NCBI GenBank assembly: GCA_963697355.1
Contig: CAVONV010000035.1
Coordinates: 372,001 to 436,000, forward strand
Length of the DNA stretch: 64,000 bases
Direction: 5' to 3'
DNA from: CAVONV01 sp963697355
GTDB taxonomy: Bacteria; Acidobacteriota; Vicinamibacteria; Marinacidobacterales; DATDRI01
A program made the translations under genes and the position numbers. Below the pieces are notes generated by a model that saw only the letters and a list, made by a program, of their open reading frames with translations, made no database searches and had not been told where the DNA came from. Below are positions 1 through 8,555 of the stretch, one piece after another (the stretch's first letter is position 1; the number at the start of each line of letters is the position of its first letter).

Positions 1-2176
1 GGAGCTCGGGCGCCACTTCACCTTTGAGCCGTCTCAGAAAAAAAGGCCCGATACGCTTGCGGAGTCGCTCCAAGACACGCTCTTCCCCCGATTCAATGGG
101 ACGGATGTAGCGCTCCTTGAAGTCCGTGAGGCCGCCAAGAAAGCCCCGGTTCAAGAAGTGGAACTGGCTCCAAAGATCCTCCAAGCGGTTCTCGATGGGC
201 GTTCCCGTCAAGCTCATGCGAAACTTCCCAGGCAAACCGTAGACGGCTTGGGCAAGCTGGCTATCGGGATTCTTTATGGCCTGAGCTTCGTCGATGACGA
301 CAGTGTCCCATGCCACGGCGGAGAGCCTCTCTTTGTCCTGCCGCAGCAGCGCGTGGCTCGTAATGGTGAGGGCGGCGTCGGGCTCGAGTGTACGATTCCC
401 ACCATGGTAGAGACAGACGGTGAGCTCCGGACGGAAACGGGCCGCTTCCGTCTTCCAATTGTGGAGGACACTCGTCGGAGCAGCTACGAGAGTTCTCCCC
501 TCTAGAGCGCAAAGTGCTTGAAGAGTTTTCCCCAGTCCCATGTCGTCGGCAAGGAGCGCTCCCAGTCCGGCTTCGCGAAGGAAGACGAGCCAATTGACAC
601 CCTGGCGTTGATAGTCCCTGAGCCGTGCCGCCAGCGTTTCCGGCAAAGGTGCTTCGGAAATTCCAGTGAAACCGCCTACCCAAGCACGTATCTTTTCGAG
701 CTCGGGAGGTGGCGGTTCGTCGAGATCCTCGCAGAGTCCGGCAAGTTCGGGTAGAGCCGCTTTCGGAAGGGCACCTTCGCCCGCGTCCCGTGCCGCCATC
801 AAATCGGCGAGGCGCTCTCCGTAACGATCCAACCAGTCGAGAGGCAGAGGTGAAAAACCTCCCCCCTCCAAGGGAACGAGAGACCGGCCTTCGCGATAGG
901 CCCGAAATACGCTCTCGGCGCGAGCCGATCGGGGCGGTTTCTCGCTCGTCTCGAAATTCAAATCAAAGCCTTTCGCGTGGATCGTTGTTCGCGGCCCGAG
1001 TCGGGGAGCCAAACGGAAGTACTCGTGCCCGCGGCCCTCGATCCGGCCGTTCCATCCCTCGAGCTTTTGTACCATCTCGATCGCTTCCTCCGTCGCGAGC
1101 TCCTCCCCCCGCCCCACCGTCAGGCCAAGCTCCCTCACGAGACTTTCCGTGAGCTGCCGCTCGGCATCGAGCAGACGATAGGGAACGGCGCCCCCCAGGG
1201 CGATGAGTCGGTCCCCTTCGACACGGCCGCAGGGTGGATCGCCATACACAATGCTCGGCAATACGTACAATCTCTCCCCCTGCCGCTCGAAGAGAAGTGA
1301 AACCGTAGGCTGCTCCTTCGCCGCGCGGGGAAGATTAGCGGAACGGATATCGACGGGCACCCGCTTGCCGAGTGACGGCAGCACTTCCGACACGAGCTCT
1401 CCAATCTCCACGGGACCGTATACGCGCCCTCGCGCAAGCTCCGAAAGCTCGCGTCCTGATAAGGCTGGCTCACCCATCGGCCGCAACACCCGACCGCAAA
1501 GAGCAACCCCGTTTCCAAAGACTTCGTCAATCTCGCCGCTCTCGTGCAAGCTCAGCCGGAAACCGTCACCGGCATCTTCCACCCGGACGCTCGGCAGCAC
1601 TTCACGCGGGGAGGTTTCGATGGGCAGGCCATCGAGCTCGACGTTTTTGAGGCGGGACAACGCCTCCAGGATTGGAGGAACAGCTTCTCGGTCGAGTACA
1701 CCAGTCAGCCGGCCTCCAAGAGCTTTTTCTACGGCGAGATCGTCCCGCGTAGCGGTAAAGGGAGGGCCGCTGAAGCGACCCGATGCTACGGCCTCCAATG
1801 GGGATTCGATGGGACAAAAACTTCCGTCATCCACGATTCCACGCTCGAATGCAAGCCCTCGAGGCGTTCTTCGAAACCGATAGGTCATCGGTCGCGCCTC
1901 GGCCGGCGCCTTCTTGCCCTGGCGCAAGGCAACCACCGCCGCGGCGACGTGCTCGCAGGCATCGAGAAGACTCAGGCAGTCACACTCCCATTCGTCCTCC
2001 TGCAGGTAGAGCTCGACGGTGGGTGTGAGAGCCGCGCCTTGAACCTTGACACGGGCGATGACCTCGTCTTCATCCGAAGACTCGATGGAAACCGAGCCAC
2101 TTCTTGCCAGACTAACCCCGAGCGACCAGGCCTCTGCCGGGCAACGCTCGCGAACAGCCGTGAACAGTCTTTCCAT
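1..2176 (-). CDS. SNF2-family helicase with SWIM zinc finger, C-terminus outside the window
   Basis: ATP-dependent DNA translocase of the bacterial SWI/SNF (RapA/HepA-like) type, probably acting on DNA-protein or transcription complexes in the cytoplasm. Starting from the ATG at 2174-2176, residues 60-80 carry a SWIM zinc finger (CDC, then CEH, around 1949-1984). A long middle region follows. The helicase core has Walker A in ADDMGLGKT (about 530-550), the APTSVLHNW motif Ia, and the Walker B equivalent DEAQAIKNPDSQ (about 260-290). It then continues through SLTGTPIEN and FFLRRLK before the window edge. About 725 codons are visible without a stop; the second RecA lobe lies outside. The gene sits 38 bases downstream of the amidohydrolase gene on the same strand. 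Family assignment is secure; the cellular role is inferred. Confidence 0.88.
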   Translation of the reverse strand, partial: MERLFTAVRERCPAEAWSLGVSLARSGSVSIESSDEDEVIARVKVQGAALTPTVELYLQEDEWECDCLSLLDACEHVAAAVVALRQGKKAPAEARPMTYRFRRTPRGLAFERGIVDDGSFCPIESPLEAVASGRFSGPPFTATRDDLAVEKALGGRLTGVLDREAVPPILEALSRLKNVELDGLPIETSPREVLPSVRVEDAGDGFRLSLHESGEIDEVFGNGVALCGRVLRPMGEPALSGRELSELARGRVYGPVEIGELVSEVLPSLGKRVPVDIRSANLPRAAKEQPTVSLLFERQGERLYVLPSIVYGDPPCGRVEGDRLIALGGAVPYRLLDAERQLTESLVRELGLTVGRGEELATEEAIEMVQKLEGWNGRIEGRGHEYFRLAPRLGPRTTIHAKGFDLNFETSEKPPRSARAESVFRAYREGRSLVPLEGGGFSPLPLDWLDRYGERLADLMAARDAGEGALPKAALPELAGLCEDLDEPPPPELEKIRAWVGGFTGISEAPLPETLAARLRDYQRQGVNWLVFLREAGLGALLADDMGLGKTLQALCALEGRTLVAAPTSVLHNWKTEAARFRPELTVCLYHGGNRTLEPDAALTITSHALLRQDKERLSAVAWDTVVIDEAQAIKNPDSQLAQAVYGLPGKFRMSLTGTPIENRLEDLWSQFHFLNRGFLGGLTDFKERYIRPIESGEERVLERLRKRIGPFFLRRLKGEVAPEL

Positions 2177-2214
2177 GTAAAACTGTTGTTGGAATGCCAA
2201 TCGCTCGTCGCGGA

Positions 2215-3939
2215 TTATGTCTCCCCGTCGGCACGATCACTGTAAACCACTTCGCCGTCGAAAATGGTCACACGGACAACGGCGTCCAGCACTTTCTCGG
2301 GGGGAAGGCTGAAGATGTCGTCGGAGAAGATGACTATGTCAGCAAGCATGCCGGGCTCGAGGCTTCCCTTGATCTGCTCATCGAACGAGGCATACGCGGC
2401 GTCACGCGTGTAGGCGTCGATGACTTCCGTCAAAGGCAGCTTCTGCTCGGGAAGCCAACCGCCGGGAGGTCTGTCCGTCGGGAGTCGTCCGGTTGAGAGC
2501 CATGTTGATACCGATACGTGGGTCGAGCGAGACAACGGGCCAGTCGCTGCCGAAAGAAATCCGCCCTCCGGCGTCCTTGACGCTCTTCCAGATCCAGGCC
2601 CTCGACGCCCGGTCCGGCCCGATGTTGCCGGCCCACACCTCGAGCTGATTGGGGCTGGGATTGGCGTGGTACGGTTGCATCGCAGCGATCACGCCGAGCT
2701 TTCCAAAACGGGCGACGTCCGCCGCGTCGATGGTCTCGGCATGCTCGATCCGGTGGCGCCGCCCGTGCGCGGGAGCAGGATTCACTTTCGCGGCTCGTTC
2801 AAAGGCATCGAGCGCCATACGCACGCCGCCGTCACCAATGCCGTGGATGAGAATTTGCCAACCCCGACCATCCATTATTTCAACGATACGGTTCAATTCG
2901 TCCGCTGCGTAGTTGGCAACACCGGTCGTCGATTTGTTCGCGTAGGGTTCCAACATAACGGCGGTATGCGATTCGATCACACCGTCGGCAAAGAGTTTGA
3001 CCGCGCAGGTCTTGATGAGGGGGTCATCGGAGAACCTCGCCCGCAGCTCCTCGAAATCATCTGCATGCTCCTCGCTGAAATCGGAGGGAATCGAAAGCGC
3101 CACAGCAACACGGATCTTCAGATCGCCTTCCTTACGGAGCTGGTCGTAGAGCCCGAGTGACTCCTGATCTCCGTCGGCGTTCTGGAAGCTTGTGACCCCG
3201 AAACGTTGGGCTTCCTCGAATACCGGCCCGGATGGCCCGCAGACGATCTTCACGAGAGACTTCAGGAAGGACATCTCTCACGAGCGCCTGTGCCGCTTCC
3301 TTGAGTATGCCCGTCGGCTCGCCGGTCTCGGGGTCTTTGTCGATGACGCCGCCCTCCGGGCTCGGCGTGTCCCGGGTTATCCCGGCAAGCTCCAAAGCCT
3401 TCGAGTTCACCCAAACGGTGTGCCCGTCATAACATTCCATGTGGGCCGGCCGGTCGGGAACAGTGGCGTCGAGCTGTTGCTTCGTCGGCATGGAGCTCGG
3501 AAAGGGTGCGTAGTACCAGCCACGGCCCAAAACCCAAGGTCGATCCGGATTAGCGGCGGCAAAGCTCTTGATTTTGTCTTGAACCTGCTCGAGAGTCTCT
3601 GCGTCCAGTAGGTTCACTTCATCCAGGGCCATGCCGCCCGCCACAAAATGAACGTGCGAATCGTTGAGACCCGGGACGACGGCACCGCCTTCGGCGTCGA
3701 TGACCGTCGTTTTCTCCTGACGCAAGCTCTCGATATCTTTATTGGAGCCCACGCGGAGGATCCGGTTTCCCTGCACCGCCACGGCCTCGGCGAATGCTCC
3801 CGTGCCGTCGGCCAGGTACACGTTGCCGTTGAGAACAATGAGATCGACAGGGCCAAGATCTTCCTGCGCACAATCCAGGACGGTGAAGCTTGTACACAAG
3901 GAGAAAAAGAAGGGATACGAGGAATCTGGTGAGCTTCAA
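2215..3939 (-). CDS. YtcJ-like metal-dependent amidohydrolase (Amidohydro_3), frameshifted
   Basis: Predicted exported metal-dependent hydrolase of the YtcJ/Amidohydro_3 group; the substrate is unknown. Three overlapping frames together make one complete protein. N-terminal piece: VDLIVLNGNVYLADG and the metal-binding GLNDSHVHF. Middle piece: RFGVTSFQNADG, RIEHAETID and FGSDWPVVSLDPR. C-terminal piece: GGWLPEQKLPLTEV and GMLADIVIFSDD. Frame changes fall near 3215 and 2475. A third, near 3908 in a run of T, would join a hydrophobic leader (KLTRFLVSLLF) to the mature part, with a cysteine in VLDCAQ as a possible lipobox. The start (TTG near 3939) is therefore uncertain. A paralogue lies at 45,884-47,582. 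All three shifts are single-base and flank conserved sequence, so sequencing error is more likely than decay. Confidence 0.75.
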
Positions 3940-4110
3940 TGGAAACCTCCGATACGGCTGGCCGTTGCAATCATAGCACGCGTTCAACTGATATGATTAA
4001 GGCGCCCACAGGGTCCGATGTTTTGAGACCCCTTTCTTCGAGAAGCATTCAAGGAGAGGGCTTTCGGCGACGGGCTATCGATCACACCCTATCGAGTGAC
4101 CACTTCGGCA

Positions 4111-4153
4111 TTGACGTCATGAGTCGTGGCATGCTAGATTAAATGAACATTCA
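4111..4153 (+). promoter_or_regulatory. Candidate sigma70 promoter and palindrome before the TetR/AOR operon
   Basis: TTGACG at 4111-4116 and TAGATT at 4135-4140 are separated by 18 bases, a good sigma70-like match. The -35 box overlaps the 8-base palindrome TGACGTCA, and a 10-base palindrome TGAACATTCA lies at 4144-4153 just past the -10. Such symmetric sites are expected for a TetR-family operator, suggesting autoregulation of the regulator and everything downstream. Binding is inferred only. Confidence 0.4.
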
Positions 4154-4180
4154 ATTAATGACACAAACTCTTTAAAAACC

Positions 4181-4774
4181 ATGCGAAAGCGCCACAAAGC
4201 CGAGACTCGGAAGCCCGAAATACTCGAAAACTACTACCATGTTTTGATCGAGGAGGGCTTCGAAGGGGCATCCATCGGCAAGATCGCCCAGCGTATGAAG
4301 ATCCATCCCAGCTTGATCATCCACTACTTCAAGAACAAAGATAACCTGACGGTAGAGCTGGCGCAGTCCCTCGTAGAAAAGTACGAAGCGCCCGAGCTCC
4401 TTCAATTCGACCATATTCAGGATTTGGAACAGCGATTCCACGCGCTTATCGACACGATATTTTCGTTCGAGTGGTCCCGAACGATTGATCCGGGCGTGCA
4501 CTTCGGTTTCTATTACATGAGTTTCAGAAACCAAAAGATCCGGAGGCACTACGAGGCCATGATTATACGTTTCAGAGATTATTTGAGTCGGGAACTGGAA
4601 GTGTACAAAAAAGCAGGAATCGTGGGAGTTGAAGACACGAGAAAGGCGGCCGACGTCATTGTGACTTTGATGGAAGGTTTGGAATTCCACGCACATTTCT
4701 TGTCTGAAGGACGACCGTTCGAGGATTTTGCCGACGACTCAAAGAGATTAGCTCTGGAAGCTTTGAATCATTGA
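4181..4774 (+). CDS. TetR/AcrR-family transcriptional regulator
   Basis: 197-residue one-domain regulator with the usual TetR layout. The N-terminal helix-turn-helix spans about residues 12-57 (EGFEGASIGKIAQRM, then HPSLIIHYFKNKDNL), where a TetR protein normally has the recognition helix ending in YxxF. The rest is an all-helical ligand and dimer domain rich in aromatic residues. It is the first gene of the operon: its stop is 12 bases from the start of the aminotransferase-AOR gene, so the pair is almost certainly co-transcribed and autoregulated through the site at 4111-4153. The ligand is unknown; by position an amine, aldehyde or acid of the pathway is a reasonable guess. No strong Shine-Dalgarno is seen before this ATG. 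Confidence 0.88.
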   Translation: MRKRHKAETRKPEILENYYHVLIEEGFEGASIGKIAQRMKIHPSLIIHYFKNKDNLTVELAQSLVEKYEAPELLQFDHIQDLEQRFHALIDTIFSFEWSRTIDPGVHFGFYYMSFRNQKIRRHYEAMIIRFRDYLSRELEVYKKAGIVGVEDTRKAADVIVTLMEGLEFHAHFLSEGRPFEDFADDSKRLALEALNH

Positions 4775-4786
4775 GAGAGGAGAACC

Positions 4787-7700
4787 ATGATCGACTACGA
4801 AGACCATCATCCCAGCGACTACAAGGGAAGAGACGTCAAAACGGCTGCGAAAGAAGCGCAGGACATGGTCGATACCATCATGACCCGTCCGGATGAGACT
4901 CCACTCGAAGTCCGCGAGGAGATCGCCCGCAAAACGGCGCGAAACTTTCGCGACCACATCAACAAGGGTTTCTTGGAGTACCGCAAATCGGTGACCGAAG
5001 CCACCAACTTCGCCTTCACCGAGTGGACCGGGCAGGGCTCCGTCTTGGTGGACGCATTGGGCCGCGAGTTCCTCGACATCCTCGGTGGTTTCGGACTCTA
5101 CTCCTACGGCGTTCGCCACCCCAAAATCGTCGCTGCGGTCAAAGCGCAGCTCGATCGCTCGCCCCAATACAGCCAAGAGCTGCTCGATCCCTTGAGAGCT
5201 CAGTTGGCCCGCGTGTTGGCCTTGCTCACCCCCGGAAAAATCCAGTACGGCTTTTTCGCCAACTCCGGTACCGAAGCGGTTGAAGGTGCGATGAAACTCG
5301 CGAAGTTCCACACCGGGCGAAAGGGCTTCATTGCGATGCTCAGAGGTTTTCATGGCAAGACGCTGGGCTCGCTTTCGCTGATGGGAAAGAAAACCTACCG
5401 CGAGCCACTGCTTCCGCTCCTCGACGGGGTTCGACACGTTCCCTTTGGAAATGCCGACGCGGTCGAATTCGCAATGGCGGGAGCCAAAGCGGTCGGCGAC
5501 GACATCGCCGCCGTCGTCGCAGAACCCGTGCAGGGTGAAGCGGGAGCGGTGGTGCCACCCGACGATTATTGGCCGCGCCTGCGCGAGCTGTGCAACCACT
5601 ATGGTATTCTCCTCATCGCCGACGAGGTGCAAACCGGCATGGGCCGCACCGGCGAGATCTTCGGTGTCGATCACTGGGACGTCGCACCCGACATCCTCTG
5701 TCTGGGCAAGGCTCTCGGCGGAGGCGTCGTGCCCCTGTCGGCATTTTTGTCCACTCCCAAGATCTGGGAGTGCCTGGAACCCAATCCATTCATGCACACC
5801 ACGACCACCGGTGGAAATCCCTTGGCGTGCGCCTCGGCGCTTGCCGCCATCACCGTTCTTATCGAAGAAGACCTGGCGGGACAGGCGAAGGCCAAGGGAA
5901 AGTACGTGAAGACCCAGCTAGGGCAACTCCAAGAACGCTACCCCGGTGTGCTGGCCGAGGTCCGCGGTCTGGGCCTTTTGATGGGCATGGAGTTCGCCAC
6001 CGATGGGATCGGCTACAAGGTTGCAGCCGGTCTCTTCTCCCGTGGTGTGCTCACCGCCGGGACATTGACAAACTCCAGGGTGATCCGTTTCGAGCCGGCG
6101 CTCAACGTACCTCAAAACATTTTGGATGAGGTTCTCAACCGCATCGAAGATGTTTTCAAGACAATCGAGGTGCCGAGGCCGCGTGCGAAACCGATGTATC
6201 TCTACGCCGGCGAGGTACTCCACGTCAATTTGACCACCCGGGAGATTCAGAGAAAGCCGATCAAGGAAGAATGGTTGAAAGACTACGTCGGCGGCTGGGG
6301 GTTGGCCGCGCGGTACTACTACGACCTCGTCGATCCCAAGGTGGATCCACTTTCCGAGGACAACGCCTTGGTCTTCATGACCGGCCCCTTATGCGGTACC
6401 GTCGCTCCGACCGGTTCGCGGTCCTGCCTGGTCTCCAAGTCGCTTCACACCGGAACAATTTTCGAGTCCAATATCGGCGGCGCGATCGGTCCCGAGCTCA
6501 AGTTTGCCGGGCTTGACGGCATCGTCATCACCGGCAAGGCGGACCGGCCCGTCTACCTGCGTATCGAGGACGACAAAGTCAGCCTCGAGGATGCCGCCCC
6601 CCTCTGGGGCAAAGGTATTTTCGAGACGGAGCAGTGGTTGGATGAGACCCTGGGCCACGGCGTCAAGAGCCTGTCCATTGGACCGGCGGGTGAGAATCTG
6701 ATCCCCTTCTCTCTCGTCGGCTCCGAAGCCTATCGCTCGCTGGGGCGCGGCGGCGCGGGAGCGCTCTTTGGCTCCAAGAACCTGAAAGCCATTGCCTGCA
6801 AGGGCACCGGCGGCGTCCAGGTGGCGGACATGGGCATTTTCCTGGGCAAAGTCGGCGAGCACCGGCAGTCGAACTTGATGACGGATGCCAACCTCTGGGC
6901 ACGTACCGACGGCACACCCATGCTGGTCGATCTGACCAACGAAATGGGCATCCATCCCACGCGGAACTATACCTCCGGCGTCAATCCCGAGCGGCGCTCC
7001 CTCAACTCCGAAGCGGTCAAAGAATTCAAAATCGGTGATCGCTCGTGCGCCTCCTGCCCTTTGGGCTGCGGCAATTTCACGTCGGTCAACGGGGTTCAAG
7101 TTGAAGGGCCGGAATACGAGACACTGTGTATAGCCGGCTCCAACTGTGCGATAAACGACATGGAACAGGTCATGCGTTTCAATCGCGAGTGTGACGACCT
7201 GGGCCTCGACACCATTTCCACCGGCGCCACGATCGCACTGGCCATGGATTTGACCGAGTCGGACGTCCACGATTTCGATGTCCATTTCGGAAAAGCCAAC
7301 GGCTACCTGGATGTCCTCCCCGAGATCGCTTTTTTGTCGAGCGAGCGCGGTCGCGACATGGCCTTGGGTGCGGCGAAAATGGCCGCCAAGTACGGCGCCG
7401 AAGACCAAGTGGCTCACTCGAAAGGCCTAGAAATGCCGGCCTACGATCCCCGGGGTAATTACGGCATGGGACTCGCCTATGCCACGAGCGAACGAGGGGC
7501 TTGCCACCTGCGGGCGTTTCCTCTTTTTGCGCAGGATCCTTTTAAGCTAAAGGATCTGGCCCGAGAAGTGATCGACGGTCAAAACGTGAACGCCGCGAAA
7601 TGGTCGATGTGTTTTTGCGATTTTTGGGGAACCGTCGATACCAAGATCATGGCCGATCTTCTGACCGCCGGGCTTGGCCGGCAGGTCTCAGCCAAAGATC

Positions 7701-7960
7701 TAGACAAAGTGGGCGAGCGAATCTGGAATCTGAATCGACTCTTCAACGTCCGAGCAGGCTTCACCGCAAACGATGATTTCCTGCCCAAGAAACTGACCCA
7801 GAAGCGCTTGAAGGGCGGACCCCACGACGGCCGGGTTCTGAGTGAAGGGGACCTGACGGAGATGCGATCGCTCTATTACCACTTCCGCGGATGGGACAGC
7901 GAGGGCCGGCCCGGTGAACGAAAACTGCGCGAGCTGCGTTTAGAGAGCCTCATGAAGTGA
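4787..7960 (+). CDS. Fusion of class III aminotransferase and tungsten-type aldehyde:ferredoxin oxidoreductase
   Basis: One uninterrupted 1057-residue protein carrying two enzymes. Residues 1-455 are a class III PLP aminotransferase resembling putrescine or other omega-amine transaminases: the phosphate-binding NSGTE motif at 159-163, DEVQTGMGRTG starting at Asp279, and the PLP lysine at Lys308 in LGKALGGG. Residues 470-1057 are an aldehyde:ferredoxin oxidoreductase: GGWGLAARYYYD, an ESNIGGAIGPELKFAG pterin-binding stretch, and the cluster motif CxxCxxxC at Cys754, Cys757 and Cys761. The expected fourth cysteine is Cys942 or Cys944. The linker (about 455-470) is proline-rich and short, and Met470 starts the typical N-terminus of a stand-alone AOR. 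Expected chemistry is amine to aldehyde by transamination, then aldehyde to carboxylate with low-potential electrons. A GAGAGGAG ribosome site precedes the ATG. Substrate and metal (tungsten or molybdenum) are inferred. Confidence 0.92.
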   Translation: MIDYEDHHPSDYKGRDVKTAAKEAQDMVDTIMTRPDETPLEVREEIARKTARNFRDHINKGFLEYRKSVTEATNFAFTEWTGQGSVLVDALGREFLDILGGFGLYSYGVRHPKIVAAVKAQLDRSPQYSQELLDPLRAQLARVLALLTPGKIQYGFFANSGTEAVEGAMKLAKFHTGRKGFIAMLRGFHGKTLGSLSLMGKKTYREPLLPLLDGVRHVPFGNADAVEFAMAGAKAVGDDIAAVVAEPVQGEAGAVVPPDDYWPRLRELCNHYGILLIADEVQTGMGRTGEIFGVDHWDVAPDILCLGKALGGGVVPLSAFLSTPKIWECLEPNPFMHTTTTGGNPLACASALAAITVLIEEDLAGQAKAKGKYVKTQLGQLQERYPGVLAEVRGLGLLMGMEFATDGIGYKVAAGLFSRGVLTAGTLTNSRVIRFEPALNVPQNILDEVLNRIEDVFKTIEVPRPRAKPMYLYAGEVLHVNLTTREIQRKPIKEEWLKDYVGGWGLAARYYYDLVDPKVDPLSEDNALVFMTGPLCGTVAPTGSRSCLVSKSLHTGTIFESNIGGAIGPELKFAGLDGIVITGKADRPVYLRIEDDKVSLEDAAPLWGKGIFETEQWLDETLGHGVKSLSIGPAGENLIPFSLVGSEAYRSLGRGGAGALFGSKNLKAIACKGTGGVQVADMGIFLGKVGEHRQSNLMTDANLWARTDGTPMLVDLTNEMGIHPTRNYTSGVNPERRSLNSEAVKEFKIGDRSCASCPLGCGNFTSVNGVQVEGPEYETLCIAGSNCAINDMEQVMRFNRECDDLGLDTISTGATIALAMDLTESDVHDFDVHFGKANGYLDVLPEIAFLSSERGRDMALGAAKMAAKYGAEDQVAHSKGLEMPAYDPRGNYGMGLAYATSERGACHLRAFPLFAQDPFKLKDLAREVIDGQNVNAAKWSMCFCDFWGTVDTKIMADLLTAGLGRQVSAKDLDKVGERIWNLNRLFNVRAGFTANDDFLPKKLTQKRLKGGPHDGRVLSEGDLTEMRSLYYHFRGWDSEGRPGERKLRELRLESLMK

Positions 7961-7972
7961 GGGAGAGTTCCA

Positions 7973-8518
7973 ATGAAAAAGCAACTACTGGCGATTCCCA
8001 ATCGATGTACCGGATGTAACCTTTGCGCCTATATCTGCTCGGCTTTGAAGGAAGGCATGTTCATGCCTTCCAAAGCGCGCATCTGGATCACCAACTTCGC
8101 TCAAGAGGGTTACTCCGTACCCAACATCTGCTTCCAGTGCCCGGCCGCGGACTGCATGACAGCCTGCCCCGAAGACGCCATCTTCAAAAACGAAAAGGAC
8201 GTCATCGTGGTCGACGCCAGAAAATGTAACGGCTGCGGTGACTGCGTGACCGCATGCACTTACGGCGTGATCGAGCAGTACGCGTCCGGCAAAGCCTTCA
8301 AATGTGACCTGTGTGGCGGTAACCCGGCTTGCGTCGAGGAGTGCAACTTTGGGGCGTTGGTGTTCAAAGAACCGGACAAGATAACGAAAAAGCTCCGGGC
8401 CACCCAGATGAAGCAGCGCATCACGGAAGGCACCGCTGGGGACAAGCGCCGCAAGCTCGCATCCAATATACTCGAGGAGACCGATCGGGTTCCCCTTACG
8501 CCCGGTTACATGGGCTGA
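7973..8518 (+). CDS. Four-cluster [4Fe-4S] ferredoxin subunit (AorA/HycB-like)
   Basis: 181-residue electron-transfer protein with sixteen cysteines in four groups of four: 12/15/18/22, 53/56/61/65, 85/88/91/95 and 111/114/120/124. This is the layout of HycB/DmsB-type subunits and of the AorA subunit of bacterial AorABC aldehyde oxidoreductases, predicting four [4Fe-4S] clusters. There is no signal peptide or membrane segment, so it acts in the cytoplasm. The start lies 12 bases after the fusion gene behind a GGGAGAG ribosome site, so it is almost certainly the electron acceptor of the AOR half. No FAD subunit of the AorC type is present in the window; the final acceptor is unknown. Confidence 0.88.
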   Translation: MKKQLLAIPNRCTGCNLCAYICSALKEGMFMPSKARIWITNFAQEGYSVPNICFQCPAADCMTACPEDAIFKNEKDVIVVDARKCNGCGDCVTACTYGVIEQYASGKAFKCDLCGGNPACVEECNFGALVFKEPDKITKKLRATQMKQRITEGTAGDKRRKLASNILEETDRVPLTPGYMG

Positions 8519-8555
8519 GGCATATAGGGCTACCCGCACATAGGCGAATACAACC

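Noticed and set aside
4787..7960. The aminotransferase-AOR fusion as an artefact of a missing stop between two genes
   Set aside because: The frame is continuous, both domains are complete, the linker is short and free of typical intergenic features such as a ribosome site before Met470, and surrounding genes of the operon are error-free. Read-level confirmation would still be decisive.
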